64,000 bases of DNA, taken from NCBI GenBank assembly GCA_963748005.1, contig CAVVHH010000002.1:3552489-3616488 (forward strand). The letters are read 5' to 3'. The notes below the pieces were generated by a model, which saw only the letters and a program-made list of their open reading frames with translations, was not told the DNA's origin and did not search any database. This document shows, piece after piece, positions 49,140 through 56,350 of the stretch (its first letter is position 1; every line of letters starts with the position of its first letter). This stretch comes from CAILZL01 sp963748005. Lineage in GTDB: Bacteria; Pseudomonadota; Gammaproteobacteria; Steroidobacterales; Steroidobacteraceae. The position numbers and the translations under genes were made by a program.

Positions 49140-49232
49140 ATGAAAGACATACCTTGCCGCATCGCATTACTGTATTGCTGCGCCGAGCCGCTTGCCCTGG
49201 CGCTGGTTATAGTGGTGTCATGCTTTCAGTGA
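49140..49232 (+). CDS. Possible 30-aa membrane peptide
   Basis: ATG at 49140 with GAGGAA 5 nt upstream. The product has one hydrophobic stretch (EPLALALVIVVSCF). Too short to judge. Overlaps nothing else. Confidence 0.3.
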   Translation: MKDIPCRIALLYCCAEPLALALVIVVSCFQ

Positions 49233-49337
49233 TATATCAGAACCGGCCGTGATAATTGAATGTATGCGAGTCTACTGTTTACGATTTGGGCACAATCGAG
49301 ACACCGTCCAGAATCTTCTAACCATAGGATAATCAGT

Positions 49338-49799
49338 ATGAACGAACAATTGGACTATGCGGAACGATGTGGTATTGAAAACATGCGCGAACGGATCGAA
49401 GTAGCAGCAATGATCCAACGAGAAGCCAACACAGCTTTGGCATTGTTGCTCGCTGGTGCCGGCGCCGCGCTTGCATATGCCGCGGGTGACTCAACTCGGC
49501 AAATGAGTATTGCCGCGTTTGCTGTTAGCGTTTATCTCTTTTGCCTAGCGCTGTTACTAGCAAACAAGTGCCTAGGATTGATTGCATATCCAGCAATATT
49601 TAATGAACCTGGAAAATTGAATCGTCCAGAGTACTCGTTAGAGCAAATCCGAAATTGGGAACTCGAAAATCTTCAGGCACGAATAAACGAAGCCGTTCAA
49701 ATTAATGAACAGCGCGGTGAGTTACTAAACCGCTGCAGAGTCGCAGCTGCGTTCACTCCCGTGATAGCTGCGCTGGCTTACGCGGCGGCAGGTTCTTAG
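49338..49799 (+). CDS. Hypothetical membrane protein
   Basis: 153 aa from the ATG at 49338. Helix, then two adjacent membrane segments (NTALALLLAGAGAALAYAAG, then FAVSVYLFCLALLLANKCLG), a long helix, and a third segment at the C-terminus (FTPVIAALAYAAAG). No family recognised. Lower GC than its neighbours, which suggests separate acquisition; a superinfection or lysis-related cargo role is only a guess. Confidence 0.6.
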   Translation: MNEQLDYAERCGIENMRERIEVAAMIQREANTALALLLAGAGAALAYAAGDSTRQMSIAAFAVSVYLFCLALLLANKCLGLIAYPAIFNEPGKLNRPEYSLEQIRNWELENLQARINEAVQINEQRGELLNRCRVAAAFTPVIAALAYAAAGS

Positions 49800-49920
49800 G
49801 CTCCTGATCGCGTCTTTGTTTCTGAGGTTGTTCGATTGGATTTTCTACAGTATCCATACAATATCCGGTGCTTTCGTTTAGAGATATTGGATCATCGGAA
49901 GAATTGGGTTCATCACCTGG

Positions 49921-50106
49921 CTAGCTTGCCGCGCCGTTCTGCTTCTCTTGCTGGATGCGCTCGAATATCTCTTCACGATGCACAGACACATTCGCCGGGG
50001 CCGCTATGCCGATGCGCACCTGATTGCCTTTCACGCCAAGTACAGTCACGGTCACTTCGTCGCCAATCATGATGGCTTCGCCTACGCGCCGAGTGAGGAT
50101 GAGCAT
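49921..50106 (-). CDS. csrA: CsrA-family RNA-binding regulator
   Basis: 61 aa from the ATG at 50106 (AAGGGG just upstream). MLILTRRVGEAIMIGDEVTV, GVKGNQVRIGIAAP and VSVHREEIFERIQ are canonical, including the RNA-contact arginine in VHREEI. As a dimer CsrA binds GGA-containing hairpins and blocks translation. A copy carried by an integrated element may rewire host or helper mRNAs. Confidence 0.95.
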   Translation of the reverse strand: MLILTRRVGEAIMIGDEVTVTVLGVKGNQVRIGIAAPANVSVHREEIFERIQQEKQNGAAS

Positions 50107-50251
50107 GGGATTCCCCTTTGAATTGGTTCTGGAATGTGTCGGCAGTTTACCGGCACATACGAGTTGCGCCAGTCCCAAAAAAAGCCTCGATCATTGGTAG
50201 GGGTTTGAAGATGTAGAGCGTCTGGGGGCATTGCATCGGCTATGACTGCCG

Positions 50252-50278
50252 AAAAAAAGCCCCGGACTAAGCCGGGGC
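50252..50278 (-). terminator. Rho-independent terminator
   Basis: GCCCCGG/CCGGGGC stem (50259-50278) followed on the minus strand by seven T. It ends transcripts coming from higher coordinates before csrA. Confidence 0.85.
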
Positions 50279-50345
50279 AATTAAAAGTATTTGGGGGACA
50301 AATACCTCAAGAGGATTTGCGGGGGGGCAAACACCTCAATTGCGA
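50252..50345 (-). ncRNA. Candidate small RNA with C-rich loops (5' end unknown)
   Basis: On the minus strand three hairpins follow one another. 50337-50311 has stems GAGG/CCTC and TTTGC/GCAAA with a six-C loop. 50305-50287 has GTATTTG/CAAATAC with loop TCCCC. Then comes a rho-independent terminator (50278-50252, seven T). UCCCC-type loops are typical of small RNAs that pair with ribosome-binding sites. An upstream terminator at 50432-50458 separates it from the neighbouring gene. Confidence 0.4.
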
Positions 50346-50431
50346 TACTACGGCAATGTAGGCGTTTGGTGAGCCGAGGTTACAAGAACTTCATCTGCCG
50401 CTTGTGTTGCACCGGGGCATTGGCGCCGGAC

Positions 50432-50458
50432 AAAAAAGCCCCACCGGGTGGCAGGGCT
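50432..50458 (-). terminator. Rho-independent terminator
   Basis: AGCCC/GGGCT stem with a GC-rich loop and six T on the minus strand, about 67 bp after the 161-aa gene's stop. Confidence 0.75.
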
Positions 50459-50524
50459 TCGAGGTTTTCACTGTGGCTTAGAATCAGCTGATCGGCGCGG
50501 CTGCAGTCGCTTTGCCAACAATCA

Positions 50525-51010
50525 TTAGCTGTTCAAGCGCGCGTTCACCGTCGATTTCTTCGCCTCGGCAATCACATCGGCCATGTCTTCACGGGTGGCT
50601 AGGGCAATTAGCAAGCGAGTTTGGGCTACCTCGAGTACCGCAGTCAGGCCCTTGAGCTTGTGAAGGTATTCGGTAACGCATTCATCAATAGTTGCGAAGG
50701 TAACTGCGGCATTACGATCTGCCTCTACCTTGCCGATCAATTCGCCGCCCGGCATTGCCGCGACCGCCAAGCCCATTCGGCGAGCTACCCCGTCGTCAGC
50801 TTGGATGGTCCTTTCCAGATTCTCCATTTGATCGTGCGTCATCAAAGCCGGCGCCTTGCGCACAGTGCGTAGCATTTTCATCGCAAACCGCTCGTCCTTC
50901 TCTCGCTTGGAGATCTTGCGGGTGCTGGTGCGGGTTTTATTAGACTTACGTGCCGGCGTCACGGTTGCCAGCTTGGGGGATTGGGGATTGGTAGAATTGC
51001 GATTAGCCAT
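50525..51010 (-). CDS. Hypothetical element protein
   Basis: 161 aa from the third in-frame ATG (51010), chosen because GAGGTG lies 6 nt upstream; the first ATG (51019) abuts it. Basic, disordered N-terminus (about 40 residues, Lys/Arg/Thr/Ser), then a helical domain (ATIDECVTEYLHKLKGLTAV). I recognise no family. Downstream of the RHH gene on the same strand. Confidence 0.65.
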   Translation of the reverse strand: MANRNSTNPQSPKLATVTPARKSNKTRTSTRKISKREKDERFAMKMLRTVRKAPALMTHDQMENLERTIQADDGVARRMGLAVAAMPGGELIGKVEADRNAAVTFATIDECVTEYLHKLKGLTAVLEVAQTRLLIALATREDMADVIAEAKKSTVNARLNS

Positions 51011-51075
51011 GATCATCACCTCGTTTGATGGTTTTGGTTAGGCACTCTTGGCGGTTGCCGCCGCCTTGGGTGCCG

Positions 51076-51255
51076 TTATTTATGGGCAGGACGTTTCAGC
51101 GGCTTCACTTTTGCACGCTTCGCTAGCAAGTCGTCTATCGCTTCACGCATCAATACCGACCGTTGAGTACCTACTTTGGCAGCTAACGCATTAAGCGCCG
51201 CCGCCTTCTCAGGTTCCAGGTGCATCAGGATGCCGGTTAGTTTCGTCTTGCCCAT
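51076..51255 (-). CDS. Ribbon-helix-helix (CopG/Arc-like) repressor, 59 aa
   Basis: MGKTKLTGILMHLEPEKAAA begins a short beta strand, then helices with ALAAKVGTQRSVLMREAIDD, the CopG-type turn (T-x-R-S). It probably binds the two GCTTATATAAGC palindromes that cover its own promoter. The ATG is only 6 nt after the -10 hexamer, so the mRNA looks leaderless. Likely the master regulator of the right arm. Confidence 0.8.
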   Translation of the reverse strand: MGKTKLTGILMHLEPEKAAALNALAAKVGTQRSVLMREAIDDLLAKRAKVKPLKRPAHK

Positions 51256-51258
51256 ACA

Positions 51259-51290
51259 GCTTATATAAGCCAGCTTATATAAGCTGTCAA
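51259..51290 (-). promoter_or_regulatory. Consensus promoter covered by twin operators
   Basis: On the minus strand: -35 TTGACA (51290-51285), exactly 17 bp spacer, -10 TATATA (51267-51262), then 6 nt to the ATG. Perfect 12-bp palindromes GCTTATATAAGC at 51273-51284 and 51259-51270 fill the spacer and the -10, 14 bp apart. Confidence 0.8.
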
Positions 51291-51329
51291 GCTATGGCCA
51301 ACCCGGCTAGGGTAGATGGCGCCAAATAC

Positions 51330-51360
51330 TGCAGTTACCCTGCAGTTACCCTGCAGTTAC
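51330..51360. repeat. Integrase arm-type repeats, right triplet
   Basis: Three copies of TGCAGTTAC at 51330, 51341 and 51352, 11 bp apart, in the same orientation as the left pair (40242, 40253). They lie 46 bp from the right att core. Confidence 0.65.
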
Positions 51361-51405
51361 GATGGCTGGATTATCTTGGTTGCTTGTCGCTAACTAATTG
51401 TTTTT

Positions 51406-51484
<79 letters not shown>

Positions 51485-51544
51485 AAGCAGGCAATTAAAT
51501 TTCGAACGGTGGGTTTGAATCAGCAGGCCAAGAATTGAATCAAT

Positions 51545-52513
51545 TCAGTAGCTGCGACTGACGGCAAATTCCGCAAGCTCGCGCAGGGCTTGTTTGTAGA
51601 CCGAGTCGGGCAGCTCTGCGAGTGCCCTGATGGCGAGGCCAGTCTCCTCCCGTGCGAGGCGCGCAGTGTACTCAAGGCCCCCCGTCGATTCAATTATTTG
51701 CGTGATCGCCTCAATTGACTCGAGTCCGCCATCTTCAATGGCAGCACGGATCAGTTGTTGTTGCGCGGCATTGGCATGCTTGAGTGCATGGATCAAGGGC
51801 AGGGTGGGTTTGCCTTCGGACAGGTCGTCGCCAAGGTTCTTGCCGAGTTCCTCGCGGCTGGCGCGATAGTCGAGGACGTCATCCACCAGTTGAAAAGCAG
51901 TGCCGAGATGCTTGCCGAAGCGTGCCAGCGCTTGCTCATGTGCTTTGGGTGCGCCAGCCACAATCGCTGCAATCTGTGCGCCGGCCTCAAACAGCTTGGC
52001 GGTTTTGCGATAGATGACCTCGAAGTAGCGTGCTTCGGTGGTGTCGGGGTCGTGTGCGTTCATTAATTGCAGCACTTCGCCCTCTGCAATCTTGTTGGTG
52101 GCGCCGGCCATGACGTCCATCACGCGCATGCTGCCCAGTTCCACCATCATCTCGAAGGCGCGCGAATACAGGTAATCGCCCACCAGTACGCTGGCCTCGT
52201 TGCCCCAGACGGCATTGGCGGTTTCCCGGCCGCGACGCAGCTCCGAGCCATCGACAACGTCGTCATGCAGCAGGGTGGCGGTATGGATGAATTCGACAAT
52301 GGCGGCGGTGCTGGCCAGCGATTCACCGGAATGGCCACAGGCCCGACCCACCAGCACGGCGACCAGGGGGCGAATCCGCTTGCCGCCAGCGTGAATAATG
52401 TATTCGGCGACCTGATTGACCAGCACCACGTCGCTGGCCAGTCGGCGGCGGATGACGCCATCAACGGCGAGCAGCTCGGATATGACCGGCTGTTTGATCG
52501 AATCAAGGCTCAT
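51545..52513 (-). CDS. ispB: Octaprenyl diphosphate synthase
   Basis: 322 aa, trans-polyprenyl synthase. First Asp-rich motif LLHDDVVDGSELRRG, second QLVDDVLDYRA, plus GGKRIRPLV and KTAKLFEAGAQ. It makes the ubiquinone side chain from IPP and FPP. It is divergent from rplU as in E. coli. Confidence 0.96.
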   Translation of the reverse strand: MSLDSIKQPVISELLAVDGVIRRRLASDVVLVNQVAEYIIHAGGKRIRPLVAVLVGRACGHSGESLASTAAIVEFIHTATLLHDDVVDGSELRRGRETANAVWGNEASVLVGDYLYSRAFEMMVELGSMRVMDVMAGATNKIAEGEVLQLMNAHDPDTTEARYFEVIYRKTAKLFEAGAQIAAIVAGAPKAHEQALARFGKHLGTAFQLVDDVLDYRASREELGKNLGDDLSEGKPTLPLIHALKHANAAQQQLIRAAIEDGGLESIEAITQIIESTGGLEYTARLAREETGLAIRALAELPDSVYKQALRELAEFAVSRSY

Positions 52514-52862
52514 GAGGGCTGCAAACGGTCAAAAAGGACGGCAATGGTAGCTGAAGAAAAGGCTGTGGGCTGTGGACTGTAGGCTTGTAGGTTAGAAAAA
52601 TGTCCCACGGCTGCCGCTGTCGTTGTGTTCTGAGCGCAAGTGAAGCGGTCAGCTAAGCGGTCTGTCTGCGATTGCGAACCTACAGCCTGCAGTCCACGGT
52701 CCACGGCCCCTTTTCACCAGAAAAACCCTTGCTCCGACGGGCGCTTATCCGTAAACTTCGCGGCCTTTCGCCGGGGGTACCCCGGTAGTCAGCCTAAAAT
52801 TCCGTTCCGCCCAGGCCATGCCTGTATGGATCGGGAGCGGGTTATTCGGAGTGAGTTGAAAT
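52514..52862. promoter_or_regulatory. ispB/rplU divergent region with degenerate heptamer repeats
   Basis: 349 bp. 52563-52595 (GGCTGTGGGCTGTGGACTGT and on) is matched in inverse near 52676-52707 (CCTACAGCCTGCAGTCCACG and on), the same repeat family as 25109-25197. A GC hairpin (CCGGGGGTACCCCGG, 52771-52785) lies in the rplU leader, and GGAGTGA precedes its ATG. The hairpin may be a regulatory leader for the rplU-rpmA mRNA. Confidence 0.45.
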
Positions 52863-53177
52863 ATGTACGCTGTGATCGCCACGGGTGGTAAACAGTATCG
52901 CGTCAGTGAAGGCACGGTTCTGCGCATTGAAAAGCTGGAAGCCGAAGCCGGCGCGGCTGTTGAGTTCGATCAGGTGCTGCTGGTTGCCAATGGTGACAAG
53001 ATTGCCGTGGGTGCCCCGCTGGTCTCCGGCAGCAAGGTCACCGCCACCGTGCAGAAGCACGGTCAGGGCGACAAGGTGTCGTTCGTAAAGTTCCGCCGCC
53101 GCAAGCACTACATGCGCCGAGGTGGTCACCGTCAGCAGTACACCGAAATCAAAGTTACCGGTATTACCGGGGCTTAA
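52863..53177 (+). CDS. rplU: 50S ribosomal protein L21
   Basis: 104 aa, standard. MYAVIATGGKQYRVSEGTVL and KFRRRKHYMRRGGHRQQYTE are conserved. Binds 23S rRNA. First gene of rplU-rpmA, 18 bp before rpmA. Confidence 0.99.
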   Translation: MYAVIATGGKQYRVSEGTVLRIEKLEAEAGAAVEFDQVLLVANGDKIAVGAPLVSGSKVTATVQKHGQGDKVSFVKFRRRKHYMRRGGHRQQYTEIKVTGITGA

Positions 53178-53195
53178 TTTTAGAGGGCTTGAGCA

Positions 53196-53453
53196 ATGGC
53201 ACATAAAAAGGCAGGCGGCAGTACCAAGAACGGCCGCGATTCAGAATCGAAGCGTCTGGGTCTGAAGAAGTTCGGTGGCGAAGCAGTGGCCGGTGGCAAC
53301 ATCATCGTCCGTCAGCGCGGCACCCAGTTCTGGCCGGGCGATAACGTGGGTATGGGCACCGATCACACATTGTTTGCCAAGACGGCTGGCCGGGTTGAGT
53401 TCCGCAAGCGTGGTGCTGCACAGCACACCTACGTGAGTGTGGTGACCGAGTAG
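53196..53453 (+). CDS. rpmA: 50S ribosomal protein L27
   Basis: 85 aa. MAHKKAGGSTKNGRDSESKR and GNIIVRQRGT are diagnostic; the N-terminal tail reaches the peptidyl-transferase centre. No N-terminal cleavage extension of the Firmicutes kind. Confidence 0.99.
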   Translation: MAHKKAGGSTKNGRDSESKRLGLKKFGGEAVAGGNIIVRQRGTQFWPGDNVGMGTDHTLFAKTAGRVEFRKRGAAQHTYVSVVTE

Positions 53454-53491
53454 GTTTGATTGAACAGGGCGCTTGAACAGAGCGTGAAAAA

Positions 53492-53518
53492 ACCCCAGCT
53501 TGGCTGGGGTTTTTTTTT
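53492..53518 (+). terminator. Rho-independent terminator after rpmA
   Basis: ACCCCAGC/GCTGGGGT stem (53492-53510) followed by eight T. An A-tract before it makes it usable from both sides. Confidence 0.92.
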
Positions 53519-53572
53519 GATGTACTTGGAAGTGCGAGTATTCCGCGCGCAGGATGTGCTGTAGCGGTTCCG

Positions 53573-53639
53573 TTCGGCAGGCTTATCCAGGGTCGACGCA
53601 AACGTCCTGTTTGCGACGACCCTGGATAAGCCTGCCGAA
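53573..53639. repeat. 31-bp inverted repeat before obgE
   Basis: Arms 53573-53603 and 53609-53639 match at 30 of 31 positions around a 5-bp loop (GTCCT). It lies between the rpmA terminator and obgE, 50 bp from the obgE start. GTAG occurs 12 bp to the left. Either a REP-type insertion or a strong structured leader. Confidence 0.8.
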
Positions 53640-53689
53640 CCAAACCTGTTGCGAATGCGTGGCATGCCAGGAAGAGAAATGGGTCGTTT

Positions 53690-54757
53690 ATGAAGTTCGT
53701 CGACGAAGCAATCATCAAGGTTCAGGGCGGCAATGGCGGCCGGGGCGCCATCAGTTTCCGCCGTGAGAAATTCATTCCCTTTGGTGGTCCGGATGGCGGC
53801 GATGGCGGTTTGGGCGCCAGCATCTATCTGGAGGCCGTTGGGGGCATCAACACCCTCGCAGATTTCCGTTACCACCGTTCATTCCGTGCGCCGCATGGTA
53901 CTGCCGGTAGCGGCAACGATTGCACCGGCGCTGGTGGTGAGGACATGACCATTCATGTGCCGGTCGGCACGGTTGTATTTGACACCGAAACCGATGAAGA
54001 ACTTGGTGACCTGACCGAGGCCGGGCAGCGAGTACTGGTCGTCAAGGGCGGCAAAGGGGGGTGGGGCAATGCGCGCTTCAAGAGCAGCACCAACCGCACG
54101 CCGCGCAAGGCCATGCCGGGTTTGCCGGGCGAGAAGCGGGAATTGCGCCTGGAAATGCGGGTGATTGCCGATGTCGGCCTGCTGGGCCTGCCTAATGCCG
54201 GCAAGTCCACGTTGATTCGGGCCGTTTCTGCGGCCAAGCCCAAGGTGGCCGATTATCCGTTTACCACCCTGCATCCGAATCTGGGCGTGGTCTCGGTGGG
54301 GATGCAGCGCAGCTTTGTCATGGCGGATATTCCCGGCGTCATCGAAGGTGCGGCTGAAGGCGCCGGTCTGGGATTACGCTTTTTGAAGCATCTGCAGCGC
54401 ACCCGGGTGCTGTTGCACCTGGTGGACATCATGCCGTCGGATCCGGAAGCCGATCCGGTCAAGGATGTGCGGGCCATTACTGCTGAGCTCAAGAAATACA
54501 GCCCGGAGCTGGCGAAGAAAGAACGCTGGCTGGTGCTCAACAAGATCGATGCTCTGCCAGCTGAGGAAGCTGAGAAGCTGTGTAAGGACATCGTGCGGCG
54601 TTTACGCTGGAAGGGGCCGGTTTATCGCATTTCAGGCCTGGCGCGCATGGGTACGGACAAGCTCTGCCAGGACATCATGACGCTGATCGAAACAATGGCA
54701 TCTGACGAACGCGAGAAGCAGCGCGCGGCAGAAGCAGCGTCGGACGAGGCTGTTTAG
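53690..54757 (+). CDS. obgE: GTPase ObgE/CgtA
   Basis: 355 aa. N-terminal Gly-rich Obg fold (1-158: KVQGGNGGRGAISFRREKF, GPDGGDGG), then a G domain with G1 GLPNAGKST (166-174), DIPGVIEGA and LNKID. 50S-subunit assembly and stress GTPase. The C-terminal acidic tail is short. Confidence 0.98.
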   Translation: MKFVDEAIIKVQGGNGGRGAISFRREKFIPFGGPDGGDGGLGASIYLEAVGGINTLADFRYHRSFRAPHGTAGSGNDCTGAGGEDMTIHVPVGTVVFDTETDEELGDLTEAGQRVLVVKGGKGGWGNARFKSSTNRTPRKAMPGLPGEKRELRLEMRVIADVGLLGLPNAGKSTLIRAVSAAKPKVADYPFTTLHPNLGVVSVGMQRSFVMADIPGVIEGAAEGAGLGLRFLKHLQRTRVLLHLVDIMPSDPEADPVKDVRAITAELKKYSPELAKKERWLVLNKIDALPAEEAEKLCKDIVRRLRWKGPVYRISGLARMGTDKLCQDIMTLIETMASDEREKQRAAEAASDEAV

Positions 54758-54792
54758 CAGCAACAACCGGTATTTCCTGAATCTGGCCAAAG

Positions 54793-54828
54793 AAAAAGCC
54801 CCGATTCTGCGCAGAATCGGGGCTTTTT
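54793..54828. terminator. Bidirectional terminator, obgE / rpsT
   Basis: A perfect 36-bp palindrome: 18-bp arms 54793-54810 and 54811-54828 (AAAAAGCCCCGATTCTGC and its inverse). A and T tracts lie at either end, between two convergent genes. Confidence 0.93.
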
Positions 54829-54872
54829 GTATCCTTCACCGATGCTCAGGCCAGCTGGCCAGACAAATTCAA

Positions 54873-55139
54873 TTAGCCGGCTAGCGCCTTGACGCGTGCG
54901 TTTAGCTGGCTCTTGTGACGGGCAGCCTTGTTGCGGTGAATAATGCCCTTGTTGACCATCGCGTCGATTACCGGCACGGCAACCTTCAGGTTATTGGCCG
55001 CTTCTTCCTTCTTGCCAGCTTCAACGGCGTTCAATACGTCCTTGATCGCGGTGCGCAGACGTGAGCGGGCAGCCATATTGCTGGCGCGACGCTGAATGGT
55101 CTGACGGGCACGCTTGATTGCAGATTTGATATTCGCCAC
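54873..55139 (-). CDS. rpsT: 30S ribosomal protein S20
   Basis: 88 aa with a GTG start at 55139. The preceding in-frame codons do not match the family, and ANIKSAIKRARQTIQRRASN is the normal N-terminus. E. coli rpsT also uses a non-AUG start (UUG), linked to autogenous control. The ribosome site GGAG is unusually far (about 11 nt). Confidence 0.96.
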   Translation of the reverse strand: MANIKSAIKRARQTIQRRASNMAARSRLRTAIKDVLNAVEAGKKEEAANNLKVAVPVIDAMVNKGIIHRNKAARHKSQLNARVKALAG

Positions 55140-55387
55140 GGACGCTGAGACTCCAGAACAGGGGGACTCCAAAAACGAGGCGCGAATTCTGCCGATGCCT
55201 CTGGCCAAAGGCAAGGGGTGAAGGGCTGTTTCCGCGGGATTATTCCACCTCGGGTGGGCAAAAGACCTGATTCGGGACTATCGGCACTTCGGCGCTACCG
55301 ATACCATTGCCGGTCTTTCGGAAGCAGGTCATCCCGGGCCCCCATGAGTTGTCGCGATTTTCGCAATAAAGGCACCCTTTAATCTCC

Positions 55388-56314
55388 ATGGAGCTGGTAC
55401 GTGGTCTGCACAATCTGCGCGCTGAGCACCGGGGTTCGGTGGCCACCATTGGTGGCTTCGACGGTGTACATCGGGGGCATCAGGCACTTTTGGCTGCACT
55501 TAAGAAGCGCGCCGATGAACTGAGCTTGCCGGCAACGGTGATTTCCTTTGAGCCCAGTGCGCGCGAGTTCTTCATGGGCAAGGCAGCACCGGCACGCCTG
55601 CAGCGCTTTCGGGAGAAATTTGCCGCGCTGGCCAGTTATGGTGTGGATCGTTTCGTCTGTTTGCGTTTCAACGAAGCGCTGCGCAGCCTCACGGCGACGC
55701 AGTTTGTTGAACAGATCATTTGCGCCGCACTGGATGTACGCTGGCTGGTGGTGGGGCATGACTTTCAGTTCGGTCGTGGCCGCGAGGGCTGCGTGGACAA
55801 CCTGCGTGAGCTGGGGCAACGTCACGGTTTTGGCGTGGATGAGTTTGCGCCGCATCTGGTGGGCGCACAACGCGTCAGCAGTACGCTGGTGCGTGAAGCG
55901 CTGGCTGCGGGTGATATGGCGCGAGCGGGCGAGCTGCTCGGCCGAGCCTATTCGATTACCGGACGGGTGGTGCATGGTCAGAAGCTGGGGCGTTCGCTTG
56001 GCTTTCCCACTGCCAACCTGCGGTTACAACGACGGGTGATTCCGCTGAATGGCATATTTGCTGTCCGCACCACGGGTGCCGGGCTGCAAGCCGCAGCATC
56101 GGTTGCCAGTCTGGGCACACGGCCTGTGGTAAATGGTGTCGAGCCGCTGCTGGAAGTGCATGTGTTCGACTATGACGGTGATCTGTATGGCCAGCAGTTG
56201 CAGGTTGAGTTCATAACTCGCCTGCGTGATGAGCTGTGGTTTCCCACACTGGATGCCATGGTGACCCAGATGCATCAGGACGCAGCGCAGGCCCGACAGA
56301 TTTTGCACGCTTAG
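55388..56314 (+). CDS. ribF: Bifunctional riboflavin kinase/FAD synthetase
   Basis: 308 aa. N-terminal FMN adenylyltransferase (GGFDGVHRGHQALL, GHDFQFGRGREG, STLVREALAAGD) and C-terminal riboflavin kinase (GRSLGFPTANLRLQ, NGIFAVRTTG, EVHVFDYDGDLYG). Makes FMN and FAD. First of ribF-ileS-lspA-ispH. Confidence 0.98.
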   Translation: MELVRGLHNLRAEHRGSVATIGGFDGVHRGHQALLAALKKRADELSLPATVISFEPSAREFFMGKAAPARLQRFREKFAALASYGVDRFVCLRFNEALRSLTATQFVEQIICAALDVRWLVVGHDFQFGRGREGCVDNLRELGQRHGFGVDEFAPHLVGAQRVSSTLVREALAAGDMARAGELLGRAYSITGRVVHGQKLGRSLGFPTANLRLQRRVIPLNGIFAVRTTGAGLQAAASVASLGTRPVVNGVEPLLEVHVFDYDGDLYGQQLQVEFITRLRDELWFPTLDAMVTQMHQDAAQARQILHA

Positions 56315-56350
56315 TTTTTTTGAGATTGACGTTCCAACAAGATTGCTTCG

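Noticed and set aside
50291..50491. 66-aa plus-strand frame
   Set aside because: It crosses a terminator and the candidate sRNA hairpins, has a TTG start, and shows no family likeness.
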